In this document: piece after piece, positions 11,501-25,018 of the stretch
Position numbering within the stretch: the stretch's first letter is position 1
How the letters are laid out: each line of letters starts with the position of its first letter
NCBI GenBank assembly: GCA_024138015.1
Contig: JAMXBB010000009.1
Location: forward strand, 10,535,661-10,599,660
Direction: 5' to 3'
DNA from: Lumnitzera littorea
Taxonomy: Eukaryota; Streptophyta; Magnoliopsida; Myrtales; Combretaceae
Length of the DNA stretch: 64,000 nucleotides
Position numbers and translations under genes: made by a program
Notes under the pieces: generated by a model
What the model was told of the DNA's origin: nothing
The model's input: only the letters and a program-made list of their open reading frames with translations
Databases searched by the model: none

Positions 11501-14432
11501 AGGAATTATCACAGCCTTTTTGCCATTTGTAGCAACGATCAATTCTATGTTGCTTTTAATCCGGCTCAATGTTTGATCCCTTACCTAGTTTATGGACACA
11601 ACATAAACATCAAAAAACAAACAGAGTTCATATAATGAAACAAGAAATGCAATTTCATAACTGTTGTTTCCTTGAGAAGATAAATATTCTGGGGAAAAAG
11701 AAGGTTGGGAAAGTAAAATAATGTACCTCAGTGTTCTGAAATGAGAGCCTCCAATCATACGCAGCCATATACATGGTCTTCTCCTCATACCCAATGCGAG
11801 CTAAGTTAGCAATTAGAACTGCCCAAACAAAATAGCCTGGCATGAAGTAATCAGCAGCCACAAGTCCAGACACAGGCCGGACCCTTATATCAGGAGGATC
11901 CAAGCCAGTTTCATTGTCCAATGACATATGCTCCACCCAGCAAAGAGGCCTGCAAAGAAGTTCACAAATTGATGGAAAGCATTCCAGAGTGTCTCACCTA
12001 AGAATTGAAATTAATCGTTGTGCAGTTTTAGAGAAATAACACGACCAGAAAAAGAAATAAGAGCTATAAGCTTCAAATTCAAGAACCGATGAACCCTCCA
12101 AGATATTTCAAGTACTATGCATGTTTTCCCTCTTGGTCACACATTCATTTCTTTCATACCATTAATAGGTGGCAGTACCGCAGTGTATTTTCAACCTATA
12201 TTTTCTCAAGGATTATAGGTATCATATTGTAGAGCAAATATCAAAATCATTTCTTGTTACGAGTTAGGACAGTTGGAAACCAAATAGTTCAAGGCAGCAG
12301 ATGGACATTCCAACATATTAGAAAGTCGTCATCTATACTTAGTAGGCAGAAGAGGCATCTCAATTCTGGCTATAGTCGCAATATTACTAAGGCCGAAGAA
12401 AGATTATGACAGTAAATCTGATATTATCCGACAAAGGGTGACCTCAAGTTGTGCATAGTTCATGATGGAACCAAACAGATACTCTTTTAGCTACAGAATC
12501 CTCAGGATTTACAAATTCAATTGCAGAACAACCATGTTAGATCACATGTTATATGAATTTCATATATTAGCAATACCAGACCTTAGTGTGTTCCAAAATT
12601 CATTGCTACTAGTGAGAATTACCATACGAGATGGTGATCTATTCATATTTTATTAATTTGCAGTCAATATGCTCAAAAGGTTTCTTATGGTCTCATTACT
12701 GACCACCAGGCAATGCTGGCAACTGAGGCCAGTACAGGACAAAGAGGTCACAACTCACAATCTGGATTTTCTTCAAATGACAAAACCCAACCCTCATATA
12801 ACTCAGAACAAGACACAACAGCTTCATATACATAATTTTGAGCAGCATGGTAAAGATTAAAGAAAGAACAACCGACAGAAGAAGGGAGCAAGTTTTTCAA
12901 AAAGAATTGAAGATCCAAAGATAGAGCAGACCATGAGATTTTAAGGGTAAGAGTGGGGGAGAATGTTTGGATCTGTGACATGAGAAAGCCTCATAGGATT
13001 TCTATGCACTTAAGTTATGTTGACAGCAATGACTTTCTGAATATACAAAATGAAAAATCGGTAGTCTCTGGATAATCCAAAGTAATACCTCAAATATCTA
13101 TAAGATTTCTCCAGGTAATATTTCTTTCCTATGGTAAAGAATTGAGGTACATAAAAATGTTAGGCCGGAAATATGATAATTAGGGCACCTAACTGACTTG
13201 GCAATCTTTACAAGAGTAGTACATGGGGATTTTGCATAAATAATATCTTACCATCTTCTATGGAAGTTTTAAACCATAATCAAACAGTAGAGAGCTACTT
13301 TATGACAGCTACCTTAACTGTCAAGTATATTACCCAGAAAAAAAGGGAAACTAATTTTCAACCTTTGTTATTAATGATCACTTCCATAATTAGCCATACG
13401 CAGAAAAGATAAGCTGACTCATGGACAGCTAAACATACATTTGCAAAAATCAATTACATACTATCCTCAACTAACTAAACTATGCTGAAGTACTCAACCA
13501 GTACCCTCAAGAGATAAGCTCAAATGTTTAAATCCCAGAATACAACATTGACAACAGAAAAAAAGTGAATTATAAATAAATAAATGGAAGAGAGAGAGAC
13601 TAGTCCCCCAAACAGTTAAAGAGGAAGATTGTTTCCAAAGCAACCAACTCCTTTCCATTAAAGACACTCAACTAACTACACAGAAACAGAACACTTGCAT
13701 TAATTAAAGGACAACCCATAAGATAACCCAATAATTATGTATAACAAAAACAAAAACTCAACCCAACATCACTCATAACACGGTCAAATAAATCTCTAGC
13801 ATCATCCTCAAATATAATTAAACAACACCAAGCAACCTCGTGACAAAGAAAAATCAACTACAGCCAAAAGTAGAATCAATTCCACCTGAAAACCAGTCAA
13901 ACAACAACTAGATACAGAATCCAAACAAAAATTTAAAATATAACATACAACCAAATTTGAATCTTACATATTAATACCTTTTGTAAACTTCTCCAAAAGT
14001 ACCACCCCACAACCTCTTCCTAAACAACCCTTCAGCACAATGATGCCCTTCCCACAACTCAAGCCCACCAGTGACAATCCCCGGCACAAACACCACCGGA
14101 TGCTTAGCCCTCAATCCTTCCTTCCTCAACTTCACACCAGGCGGGTCCGGCATAGGCCCCGTGATGGCTTCCGTCACGTAATTCGGTATCGAAGCCGGCA
14201 TTGCATTGTACAAAAACAACAAAAACCACCAAACTACGCATATCAAACCAATCGACCAGCAACAATTATCCAAACATGACCAATGAGACTGTTTCTTCAC
14301 TTTCTTGCCGTTATTAGTCCTTGATTTCTTCTTGCTATCATCTTCTGGGGTATTAATCTCCTCAGAGGCTTGATCATCTGAGCTCAAAGCGTTCTTCGGT
14401 TCAGCGGGCTTTCTTCGCCGAATCAAAGACAT
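8563..14432 (-). CDS. PDAT1: Phospholipid:diacylglycerol acyltransferase 1
   Basis: An LCAT-family enzyme that moves an acyl group from the sn-2 position of a phospholipid to diacylglycerol, making triacylglycerol and lysophospholipid in the ER without acyl-CoA. Six coding exons: 14432-13978, 11949-11727, 11584-11304, 10582-10258, 9760-9501, 9046-8563. All borders are GT-AG and the frame is continuous over 2028 bp, giving 675 aa, the usual plant PDAT1 length. A basic/acidic cytosolic N-terminus (1-50) precedes one membrane segment at about 57-77 (CCWSIGLICVVWWFLLFLY). The luminal catalytic domain has the lipase serine in PHSMGV (Ser256), the aspartate in DGDETVPVLS (Asp577) and the histidine in GAHVDIMG (His630). 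The start MSLIRRRK at 14432 matches family N-termini; an in-frame ATG four codons upstream (14444) is possible. Intron 1 is about 2.0 kb. PDAT1 rather than PDAT2 by overall sequence resemblance. Confidence 0.96.
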
Positions 14433-15000
14433 CTTTTCAATCAATTTTTAAACCAATTCACTCAATATCTTGAGTGAAATAGCTAAATTTCAACTTTTTT
14501 ATTATACGAATCAGAATTATTTTATTGAGCTAAAAGATTGAAGCTTCTTTCACAAATCCAGCTTCGGGTAACTTAATTTCATTAAAGTAATACAAAATTA
14601 GATACCTTTAGTGAAGAAGTAACCAATGCTTTTTTTTAAAGAAAAACAAACTTTAACGCTTGAACTAGAGAGAGAGAGAGAGAGAGAGAGAGGATAATGT
14701 TGTATAAACTAAAGGGAATTAAAGGAGAAGAAACTAGATAGGTGAAGAACGTGGAAGCTCTTTTTTTTTTTTAATTTGGTAAATTATTGTGGCGAAAAAG
14801 GAATTGTAAACACAGTGGCGAATTTTTTGCCAAAAAAAAAAATTGGGGGATTATGGTTATTGATATTGTAATTGAATGGGGGAGAATTGAAATGGGATGC
14901 TATGATTTTTTTTTTGGCACGAGGAAAGCTGACCGGTCGTTGATGAGAGAGTTTAGTGGATGGTGTTTTGTCCCGACCGGAGAGGGTTTTGTATTTATTT
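14433..15000 (-). promoter_or_regulatory. PDAT1: PDAT1 5' leader and proximal promoter
   Basis: The minus strand upstream of the start holds a (CT)13 tract at 14692-14667, typical of plant 5' leaders. A possible small leader intron runs from 14605 (AAAG|GTATCT) to 14530 (TTTTAG|CTC). Poly-A/T runs at 14760-14772 and 14834-14844 flank the likely upstream boundary. I cannot place a TATA box or transcription start with confidence. Confidence 0.4.
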
Positions 15001-18000
15001 GAATTGTTGGTTTTTTATGTAAAACTTGGGTTTTGTGGTGGGGACTCCAAATTTATCGTACGCTCAAACGTTATTGTGTTGGATTGAGTTTCAATAATAT
15101 TCTAATAATAGTCCTCCCATGAGAAATTCTTGTTGGGTAAAAATATTAAATTGCATTTCACGACCATACTCCCATTAATGTCTACTTATGGGCTGGCGGG
15201 CTACTCTTCACCGCTCTCGGGACACCGGATGCTTAAGCCACTACTTGGTCCCGCCGCAACTACTCACGAGATCCACACGGCTCTCGGTGTTCAGATTCAC
15301 ATCTATCAAGTCAACTGTACGTTTAATTTGAGATAATAAAAGGGATAAAAGAAATTATTTTTTTTAACTTTTTATTACTTTATTTATTTAAAAAAATGAG
15401 TTGTAAGTTTTCGACTTCTCTATTTCTACTTAGAATAGTTATTATATAAAAAAAAAAGGTTAATTTTTACTTTCCTTTACAAATGAAATAAAAAGTTTAA
15501 ATAGTATAACTATTGTATATTGTTAATACTATAATTAAACAACCTTTATTATTATTCGAAATGATGAAATTTGGGTAAACGGGAATATTTAGTTATATTC
15601 TCAACAACACTGCAATTATTGACTTAAAAGTAAGCATTGAAATAAGTACTTCTTGTAATAAAAATTTACACAAAATAAAATATTGAAACAGAAATCCATA
15701 ATCTATTCCTCATAATAATTATTTTTTAAGGTATAAGTTTTTAATTTAATATCTAGTTAATTTCAATAAATAGACTGTAAATTGGCATCATACTCAAACC
15801 AAATATTGAGATATCAAGCTTGAAATGGTATAGGCTAGGCCTAATAAAAGAATTAGAACAACTCTTTATATTAGAAATGGGTTTTAAGAAATCAAGCCCA
15901 TTTGTATGATGATTTAAGATTTATTGTAATAGGTTTGGAATAGAGACCCAGCCGTTGTTAGTCTTTCTCAACAAGTTCATACACTTAGTAGGACTGGATT
16001 TCAAGGCTTAAACACATTCACGAACATGAAAGATGTTATCCATCAATCACTAAAGTAATCTAACAATGACCATTTGAAGCAAAACTCTATATGTACTTAG
16101 TAAAGAAAATTTACTCATTTCATACAACTAGAGATCAAAAAAACAAGATGCTTCCATATTCAAGAATCAAACAATGTTGGATGTTAGATTTCAAGTTGAT
16201 CCCATTCAAATCTCAAGAGCAACAAAGCTAACATTGTAAAACTCGTTTACCTATTACAAATCTATTCACTTTCAAAAGTGCCTATTTCTTCTTCTACAGT
16301 CCTTTCCAAATCATCAAGCTTATGACTTTCATCTCCATGTCACTACACCAAAATCACGTGAGGCACAAGACTTGCATCATGGTCACTCATTTGTATCTGC
16401 CAAATACTTGCATCTAAATAAACTACCACCTTTATGGCCATAGGCTTAGTTACACAATCACAACCATAATGTATGAGTCATCACTATATCCTACCTACAT
16501 TGAGCATATCCATGCAAACTAAAATTAAAATGAAGCAAACTCACTTAGGTTTGCAAGACAAAATCTATGCTTAGAAACCTAGTGATTCACATTATTTAAG
16601 CCTAATGGAAGCATCCTCAGATTTCAAGTTGATTATTGTAATGTGGTTAGCAGTTCACCACACTATGTTTACTGAAGGTCCTAATGATTAATACATTGTA
16701 GCAATGGTGTCAAGCTTAGTTAAGTGGTTAACTTAGTAAGGGCACTTAGTGATTCCAAAGTGATAAGTAGAGAGTTGGTGGTTAGTGCTAAGGTTTGTGA
16801 CGTGCTCAAACTTGGGAACCAAATTAAAGTATAATCCTAATCGAACGATGAACCAATAGAATGAGACAAATATGGTGTTATGGGTTTTTACTAAATTTTT
16901 ACCAAAGATAAAAGGAATATAGATGTAACAAATGAGAAATAGATCTTCTAAAATACTTTAGGTGAAATTATAAATTCAATAATTGAGATTATCTCGATTT
17001 TTGAATTATCAAATGATATTATCGTAATACCATTTTTTTCTTTACAATATCAACAATTGATTACACTTGTTTACATTTTAAGATAAAAATTTTAGGAAAA
17101 TAAACTTTAAAAAATCCGGATCCTAACAAGTGCTAAATATGATTGCATTAATATAAAAAAACTAACTAGTTGTGTAATTAGAATAAAGATTGATATTTAT
17201 TACTCACAATCATCAAACTAACTATGCTGGTTGATAAATGTACGATATTTTACATGGAATCCAATAACGAATTCACCATAATCAAATATTCATTGATAAT
17301 AAATCTAACTTAAAGAGAAGGTAAACTAAGGAAAGCCCAAGAGATGTTTCTTGATATGTGTTTTCATCACAAAGGATAAGATAATGTAAAACAAACCAAA
17401 TGAAACACTTAATAAATCCTATGGCATCGTGAGGGTACTTTTGGTAAACAAGTAGAAGTAATGAGACAAAACAAGTAAAAGCCTCATGGTGGAGATGAAA
17501 TCATGCAAATCATCCCTTGCAAAAGCATCCTAAGCTATCGATTAGGAAATGGCCCAACTTCTTGGTCAAGTCGTCCAAACCTTTTGAGTATGCGGCACCC
17601 TTGATGTATCCTGATCTATAATAGGAATAAAAGCACGGCCTTTATGCACAATCAATAATTAAGATGGAATATTTATACATCTTTATGGTTTATATGAAAA
17701 AAAGAAGATGGTTTTTAGATAACTAAAGGAAGGATTATTATGGGTTTTTTTTTTTTAATCAACAAGAAATTGAAGGAAAATGATTTAATTTGGATTTTAG
17801 ATTAATTTCTAGGTTGTGATATTATGTGCCAAAAAATGTAGAAACTAATCAATTTGCTAATGTAATCTAATATTACGTACGAATTATATCAACAAAGTTC
17901 TTGCTTCAAATAATTGATAAGACACACTATTGCGTGGAACATGGGTTTGTCACCACAATCAAGAAGATTAATAAAATAAGAGTGTTGAGAAAAAAATCTT

Positions 18001-18744
18001 AAGGTTTCTTTCATCAAAATTAATGACAATTATCTATTACATAATATATATATATATATAAACATGGTTGTGTTAACAAAAAGTCATAAAAATAAAAAAA
18101 AAAATGATTAGAATAAAGGATTTAAGAGTAATTTATAAATAAACTAATAGAACTTAGATCCCATTGGCTAGCAAAATCAAATTCTTGTTGGCTAATAGAA
18201 AGGTTACCAATAAACAAATAATAACTAATGAACTAAATAAAGGTTAATTAATTTGACAACCAAATAATATGAAAAAAATGAAAAAAAAAGTCAATCTTCA
18301 TATGATAATTAGTAATTAGCATCCAAATTCATGGTCTTCAATAGTATATTGATAAATCTTCATTAAAGTTCAATCCTTGGTATTCAAAGTACCTTCAAAA
18401 TGAAATCTATAAAGTCTCCGTGAAACTCTTTGCGAAGTTACCAAACCTTCATGCAAGGATGGCAGGGTCTCCTATCACTCGTGCAATATTGGTGGAAGTC
18501 CATGCAAAGGTCACAGCTCCTCAAAATCTCTATAGAAGTTTGTTAAAACTAATTAACCCCACAGAGAAAAAAACAAAAATTGCACCACCTAGGAGTCTCC
18601 AGAATTGAAAATGTAATTAATTTCTTGAGTCGGACACTCGGAAATCGATATCGAATTTGATTCCCATCAACCCTAATCCATTTATTGAAGTAAACATCTA
18701 AAGGGGTGTAGTTTTGAATTAATAGGGGAAAAGCACAACGAAGA
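15001..18744. other. Intergenic, no gene seen
   Basis: About 3.7 kb of AT-rich DNA between the PDAT1 promoter and the copia element. Short open frames (15130-15336, 18420-18608) have no recognisable domain. A short T-run and small (TA)n tracts occur at 17741-17757 and 18044-18060. About 16706-16820 vaguely resembles a tRNA-derived SINE head but was not accepted. Confidence 0.5.
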
Positions 18745-18806
18745 TCTTAAACCTCATGGTAGATATTAACAAATAATAAAAGAAAAATAAAGAAAAGGGA
18801 ACTCTA

Positions 18807-18845
<39 letters not shown>

Positions 18846-19447
18846 AAGGTAAGGAGTACGAGGGTGAAAGAGAAATCAGAGATGCGGCCACACGAACAAG
18901 AAGGAATCGAGAAGAAGGAAGACAAAAGCAATTTTGAAAACAAGAAAAGGACAGAAAAAATTAAGTCAGAATATATCAAATGATGAAATTGAGAATCAAT
19001 GCTTTTTGGTTTTATGTTGTTGGGGACTTACGATTTCGATAGTGAAACTATTGCAACAGAGCAATTTCATATTCATGATCGAATGAGTTATTGAATTTTG
19101 ATTATGATAAAATTTCAGTTGTTGGATTCGTATAGTAGAGTTATAAAAGATTGTTATTCTGATCCTAGTAAATCCCTCTTAGTTATTCCAATTGAATTTA
19201 TATTTTCACAATTCCATGAATTTGATTTGTATTGAAATTTTTTTAATACCAATCATTTATAGTGAAAACTGTTTATTCACTAATTTAATTAGTGAAGAAA
19301 TATTTTGTAAATCCATCATTATTGATAATGGAAGATTTTGTGTTGCACCATCCCATAGTTTTTTCTCCAATTGGGTTTTTTCATGTTAAATCCTAGTGTT
19401 CATTCTTTATCTTTTATTTTTAGTTTATTATTATTATTTTCTTAACA
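18745..19447 (+). mobile_element. 5' LTR of a Ty1/copia element
   Basis: This region is collinear with 30053-30741 over about 690 bp, apart from its first few dozen bases. Shared landmarks in order: GGTGAAAGAGAAAT, GACAAAAGCAATTTTGAAAA/CACAAAAGCAATTTTGAAAA, GAGAATCAATGC, CGATAGTGAAAC, GAGCAATTTCATATTCAT, GGATTCGT, then TTTATTATTATTATTTTCTTAA. It ends ...TTAACA at 19447, followed by a primer-binding site, as expected for a 5' LTR. A (TA)n run expanded at 18811-18841 is absent in the other copy. The outer end is degraded and no TG start is clear. Confidence 0.7.
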
Positions 19448-19449
19448 AG

Positions 19450-19465
19450 TGATATCACATCTCAG
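19450..19465 (+). other. Primer-binding site of the copia element
   Basis: TGATATCACATCTCAG begins two bases after the LTR edge and is a diverged version of the tRNA-Met complement TGGTATCAGAGCTCAG commonly found in plant copia elements. It supports the LTR boundary at 19447. Confidence 0.55.
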
Positions 19466-19509
19466 ATTGAAAAAAATATATATATTATCGGTTTTTCTAT
19501 ATTGCAAGC

Positions 19510-22100
19510 ATGACAGAGGCATCAAGTTCTATGATAAAATTATATTCATCAAATTATCAATTTGGACGTCGATGATGGAAGACCTTCCATATTGCAAAGT
19601 TCTGTATGTATCTTTAGGTGATGTTAGTGCGGAGCCTAAGGATAAATCTAATCAAAATTGAGCAATTATGCATAAAAAAATTGTCAATTATATTTGACAA
19701 TGAGTCAATCACAATATTTATCACCATATTGCCCAAGAAACTAAAGCAAATGCTCTATGAGGAGTACATGTATAAAAGGCAAATAGCCTTGAATAAAACC
19801 TTCTTAATTAAGAGAGTAGTGAATTTGAAGTATAAGGATGGATCAAATATAATAAAGCATTTAAATGGTTTTCAAGGTCTTGTAAATCAGTTGATTGCTA
19901 AAAAGCTGGTGCTCAACGATGAGATTGAGACACTATTATTATTAAGTTTAATGCTAGACAATTTGTAGTATCTGTTAATAATTTTGCTCCAGAAGGAAAG
20001 CTCACCCTTATAATAGTGAAAGATAGCATAATGAATGAAGAAGTTAGAAGAAAAGAACAAGGTATTAATTATGAGACTATGGCACTTATTACTAATAAAC
20101 AAGAAGACATGGGAGAAGTAAGATAAGGGGTTTGTCTAATAGATTTGATAAATCTAGGGGAAGATCCAACTCAAGAAGAAAAAATATTAAATGTCATCGC
20201 TATGATAAGCTGAGACATATAAAGCAAGAGTGCAAATTATAGAAAAGAGAATATAGTATAGGTAAAGGTAAAGGTAAAGATAATGGAAAAGATAAAGATG
20301 CGACAACACAGCAACAGATGGTGAAGTTATTGTTGTTAGGGATGATGATTGTGTTAATCTTACATGTCATGACAATGATTGGGTTATTGACTTCGATACC
20401 TCTTTTCATATGACATCACATGGTAAGTTCTTCTCAATTTATACTGTTAGTGATTTTGGTAATGTTAGGAGGGGAAACAAAGTGATATCTAAAATTATTA
20501 GTATTGGAGATATTATTTTGAAGACTAACACGTTGCAAGCCATTCTCAGAGGTATTAAACATATCTTAAATATTCGTCTCAACCTCATATCTACAGGAAG
20601 CTTAATGATAAAAGACATAATAACTATTTTAATGAAGGTAAATGGAAGCTCACCAGTGATTCTCTGATTGTGTCTAAAGGAAGAAAGAGTAATATCTTTT
20701 ATTTAATATCAACAAAACTAAGTAAAAGAGAGATGAATATGATAGATGAGACATCAAATGAACTATGGTATAAACAGCTTAGTTACATGAGAGAGAAAGG
20801 ATTAATATTTGATGATGCACTTTATTTTGTGACTTTTATCAATGATTACTCTAGAAAGTTATAAACTTTTGCTTTAAGATCTAAATAGGGATGTGTTTAA
20901 GCAATTCCGTACTAAAGTAAAAAGAGAAACAGGCAAAAAATTGAATGTTTCCAAGCAAATAATAGTAATAAATATAAAGGTCTCTTTGAAGACTATTGCA
21001 AAACTCATGATATTAAACTTGAGAAGGTAGTACCAAAGACCTCACGATGGAATGGCATTGCAAAAAGGATGAATTGTACTATTATAGAGAGAGTTAAGTG
21101 TACGTTATCTCATGCTAGGTTGCTTAAATCATTTTAAAGAGAAGCAATAAGAACAATAATTAATTTGATCAGCCTATTTCCTTTGTATGATATGGATGGT
21201 GATATCCCAAATAGAGCATAGATAGGTAAAGATGTTTTTTACAATTATCTACGAGTATTTGATTACAAGGCATTTGTGCATATTTCTAAGGAAGAAAGAG
21301 CAAAACTTGATGCAAATTCAAAGCAGTGTATTTTTTGGGTTATGCACATGATGAATATGAGTACTGTTAATGGGATCTGATAGAGAAAAAATTTGTTAGA
21401 AATAAAGATGTGGTTTTCTTAGAAGATTAAACTATTGAAAACATATAGAAGTCAAAGAAGGCTAAATCCTCAATTGATATTTCTATTAATGTAGATCCAA
21501 TATCCATACCTAAAGATTATACTAATGAAGGGAGAGATATGCAAGATTCAATTGAAGATCAAATAACACCTCAAAAACCTTATCAACAAACAACAAAGTT
21601 GAGGAGATCCTTAAGAGAATGAAAATCATCCACTAGATATACTTCATATGAGTATGTGATGCTGACAAATGAGGGAGAGTCAAAATGTTATGAGGAGTGT
21701 TACATAAGCAAAAGAGAGAATGGGCAAAAGCCATGTAAGAAAAGATGAAATCCTTGAATGAGAATTATACTTACAATTTAATTAAATTGTCTAAGGGCAA
21801 GCAACCTTCAAAAAATAAATGGGTGTATAGGCTAAGACTGAAAAAAATAGTTCACAACCAAGGTACAAGGTAAAATCAGTTCTGAAGGGTTTAGTCAAGA
21901 AAAGCATTTGAAGTTAGAGAATATCCACACTAATGACAATGATTCAAACATGATAACTAAAACCCTATCTAAGGAAAAACTTATTACTTGTTGACGATTA
22001 GTTGGTGTAATGGAGCCCTTCATATGAGTTGGAGAGAGAGATTGTGTAATGCTTGACAATGTTGATCTACTAGCTTTTGAGTAGATTGTATACCTCATGA
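19510..22100 (+). pseudogene. Decayed and internally deleted copia gag-pol
   Basis: A single ancestral polyprotein frame broken by many stops and shifts. Gag starts MTEASSSMIKLYSSNYQFGR at 19510 and continues through 19750-19970 (LYEEYMYKRQIALNKTFLIK, then KHLNGFQGLVNQL), typical of the UBN2-like copia gag. A zinc knuckle at about 20192-20240 reads CHRYDKLRHIKQEC, with the second Cys changed to Tyr. The protease site at about 20375 reads DFDTSFHMT where DSGAS/T-FHMT is usual. Integrase remnants lie at 20920-21420, including PKTSRWNGIAKRMNCTIIER. The RT start (KKWMGV-like, then NSSQPRYKVKSVLKGF-like) is at 21810-21895, followed directly by a C-terminal tail (KLENIHTNDNDSNMITKTL) at 21910. Most of RT and RNase H is therefore deleted. 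No 3' LTR was found after it. Confidence 0.85.
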
Positions 22101-23184
22101 AACGATTTGTACTTATAAAATGGGTTAATAGATATAAATAAAAATTTCAATGTACAAACTTTATTAAGTATCTAATAGTAAAAATTTTATACTACAAAAG
22201 ATTGTTATGAAAATAAAAATATTAATATGGCATTATAAAACTAAACTCATTTAAGTCTAAGAAAAGCTATATTTGAAACAGCAAAAATGCAAGGGCTCAA
22301 AAATTTTCCGACTATTAATACAATATTAAGTCAGTGAACCTAATTTATTGACAGGGTTAGGAGGGTGTAGAATTTAGTAAAAGACTTGAGAAAAAAAAAT
22401 TAAGAAATAGAAAATTTGAACAAGTAAGAACGTCATACATACTTATCAAATATGCAAGAAGAAGAGAATTAAGGCAAACTATGTGTCATAAATTGATAAT
22501 TGTTATTGTTTTACTGAATCGTCAGGGGACCTATGACATTTGTAAGATTGAATTTCAATATGATAATTTGTTTCGATCATCGAATCGAATTGCTTAGCAT
22601 TTAAATAAATAAATATAATTTAGATCACATGTGCTAATTCAAAGGAAAAACACCTACGAGTAATATTAGAATTGGACTATTTGACTTGTGTAATCAATAT
22701 ACATATAAACATTTAAAAAGTGTAGAAACAAATTGTAAATATTATTCAATTCGCCAACTTATATGCGTGTATTAACAATGATTGGGTGAATGTATGATAT
22801 ACCCTTAAAAAAAATAAGATAATAAATTAGCGGAAAAATTTAAAAAACAAAACACAACAATGTGATTGTGCCTTGAGGATGACGTTGATTGGAAGCAGGA
22901 TCATACAAAATCCACATTTAAGTTTGCTTATAATTGTGATACCAATTAATAAATGCAATATTATTTAATATATGTAAAGTAAAATATGGCAAATGGAGTG
23001 AACAAAAATGTAACAACTGGTTATTCAAATCTAATTGGTCAAGTCATTTCTTAAGTATTGGTGAAGCAAAAAATAAATAAATGATAATAATACAAACCGC
23101 CTTAGACAAAGGCGGTGAAAAAGCTGGACACTTATAAATATGGCTAATAAGCCATTTTTAGAAGTACAGATGGAAACAAAACAT

Positions 23185-23221
<37 letters not shown>

Positions 23222-24300
23222 AGAGAGAGAGAGAGAGATTAGGTAAGAAGCTATTAAGTTTCATGAATTCCAAATGGTTATTCCAATCTCCTAAGTAATC
23301 TTGTTTTTTCTACTAAAGTATAGATATGTGTTTATATTTTTAAAGAACATACGGCAATATTAGGAACAATATATTTTATAGCCAAACATGAAATTGTACT
23401 TAAACTTTATAACTATTTTACTTGGTTGATGGCTTTATACTTAGTAGGAGTAATCATAGCAATATTATTAGCAAGATTAGAGTAAGATGTGTTGGAGCTC
23501 GTAATATAAAATAAGGACGATGTTTCCAAAGAACATATATGTACTTATTAAGTGTACATGATGATATATATATATACGTCTATATATACAAACATACTTA
23601 TACATGCATAAATGCTAACTTAATTTCTAAACATATGACAATAGGATATTAAAATATGTATGAACATACGGGAGCTCGATTGATAGGACTAAAGTTTAAC
23701 ATACATGATTTTTGCCACCTAATGATTAATGATATTAATAGTATAGCCGTTATTAGTGGGTACAAAATTAAAAGAAACGGGACTTGTATGACATTAGTAG
23801 ATAAAAGAGACATCCATCGATATTGTAAGTCAGTATGAGTATGAATAATAGATAAGAGGTTTTAATATATACGTTATTACAGTTATTTCATAAATATAGA
23901 TAAAATCTATCCCTCATTAAAAAAATAGAAGAAATCAAAGAATAATATGGCACACATATAAGGGTTATGCATACTCAACAGTTATATACGTAATAAAGGA
24001 ATCTATACATTTATATAGACAAAATAATAGAAGTATATAATTATTTTTACTAACACCATAAGCAGATATTAATTAACTTAATAACCTTAGGTTGATAATA
24101 TAATCACACAAAACAACATTTTAACAGTTTAAACATCCCTAAGCTATTAGAGCTTTGAATCTTAGGTACTCGTACCATCTAGGAGACCTAATCATTTGTA
24201 TAAAATAAGAAAAATTATAATGTGATGAATACAATATAACGTCAACTGGTATGTAATAGTTTAATCGCATATAAGCGTTGTATAAAGTTTTTTTGGTTGT
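22101..24300. other. Intergenic, AT-rich, no gene seen
   Basis: No coding region recognised. Contains a compound microsatellite, (AT)n then (GA)n, at 23188-23238, and TA-rich tracts near 23560-23590. The small open frame at 23656-23838 has no recognisable domain. Confidence 0.5.
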
Positions 24301-25018
24301 ACCTTTTCTTAGATCAATGGACCCAAGGTAATTCCTTATCAAAGACTCGTGGGAATGGCTAAGCAAAGGACCGGATAAGTAGGATTTATAGATATTGGAG
24401 TAGATGCTTACTTATGGTTATAAGTAATTGTTTGTGTACATGCTATATCCGTGCTTAGCTATCAAGGTGTTAATTGATAACTAAGCTACATGTTTTCTTG
24501 TGTTACTTAACCTTGTTTGGTGTGCTACGAATTGATTGTTCACCTTAAACAAGATTTAACTATACTAGACTTGAAACTTAAAACCAAACATGCATTGCAA
24601 CCTATTAGAGGAACGGCTAAGATTCTCAGGTCAAAAACAGATCTTATCAATAAAGATAGTTAAAATAGTCATTTTTTCATCCTTAATCGTACTAAGTGAT
24701 AAGAGAGGAAGTCACAGTAAGATAGTTGGGAGTCTTAGTTTGAAGGTAGGTTCAAGAAAAAAGTGTTCTCCATTACACAAACCTCAATTTGATTCCAATT
24801 CGTGCATAAAACATTAAACTCTTTAACTTATATTAGAGCGGATGTAATTTCTCTAATTTCACGTCAAACTAGATAACATTGTGTGGATGGTACATTGCAT
24901 GTTCATGTATTACACATAATAATTGTTTAATAATTTTGTTATTCTGCTCAACTTATATATGTTTTTTTATCTCTTACCACTTATTGAGCCCATAGTTCTA
25001 TGGCTCATTCTCTTATAG
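24300..25018 (-). mobile_element. Long-LTR repeat, copy C, part 1 (interrupted by CACTA element)
   Basis: Related along its length to the long repeat at 40115-43149 (matching about 42100-42765) and to 61155-63940. Shared landmarks: TTAAAC-AAATTTAACT, CATCCTTA-TC-ACTAA, GAGG-AGTC-CAGTAAG, GTTTGAAGGTAG, TCTCCATT-ACA, ATTTCTCTAAT-TCA and ACTAGA-AAC-T-GTG. The match runs up to CTTATAG at 25018, where a CACTA-type terminus begins, and resumes after 29663. The left boundary is uncertain. The orientation (minus) follows the full copies, whose TGT(T/C)ACGTCC-like end is taken as the LTR start. Confidence 0.75.

Noticed and set aside
16706..16820. SINE-like text (TAGTTAAGTGGTTAA followed by GTGCTCAAACTTGGGAACC)
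   Set aside because: The spacing and box B match to a tRNA-type promoter are too poor, and no poly(A) tail or target duplication is visible.
24590..24817. Plus-strand 75-aa open frame
   Set aside because: Lies inside long-LTR repeat copy C and is not conserved as a frame in copies A and B.
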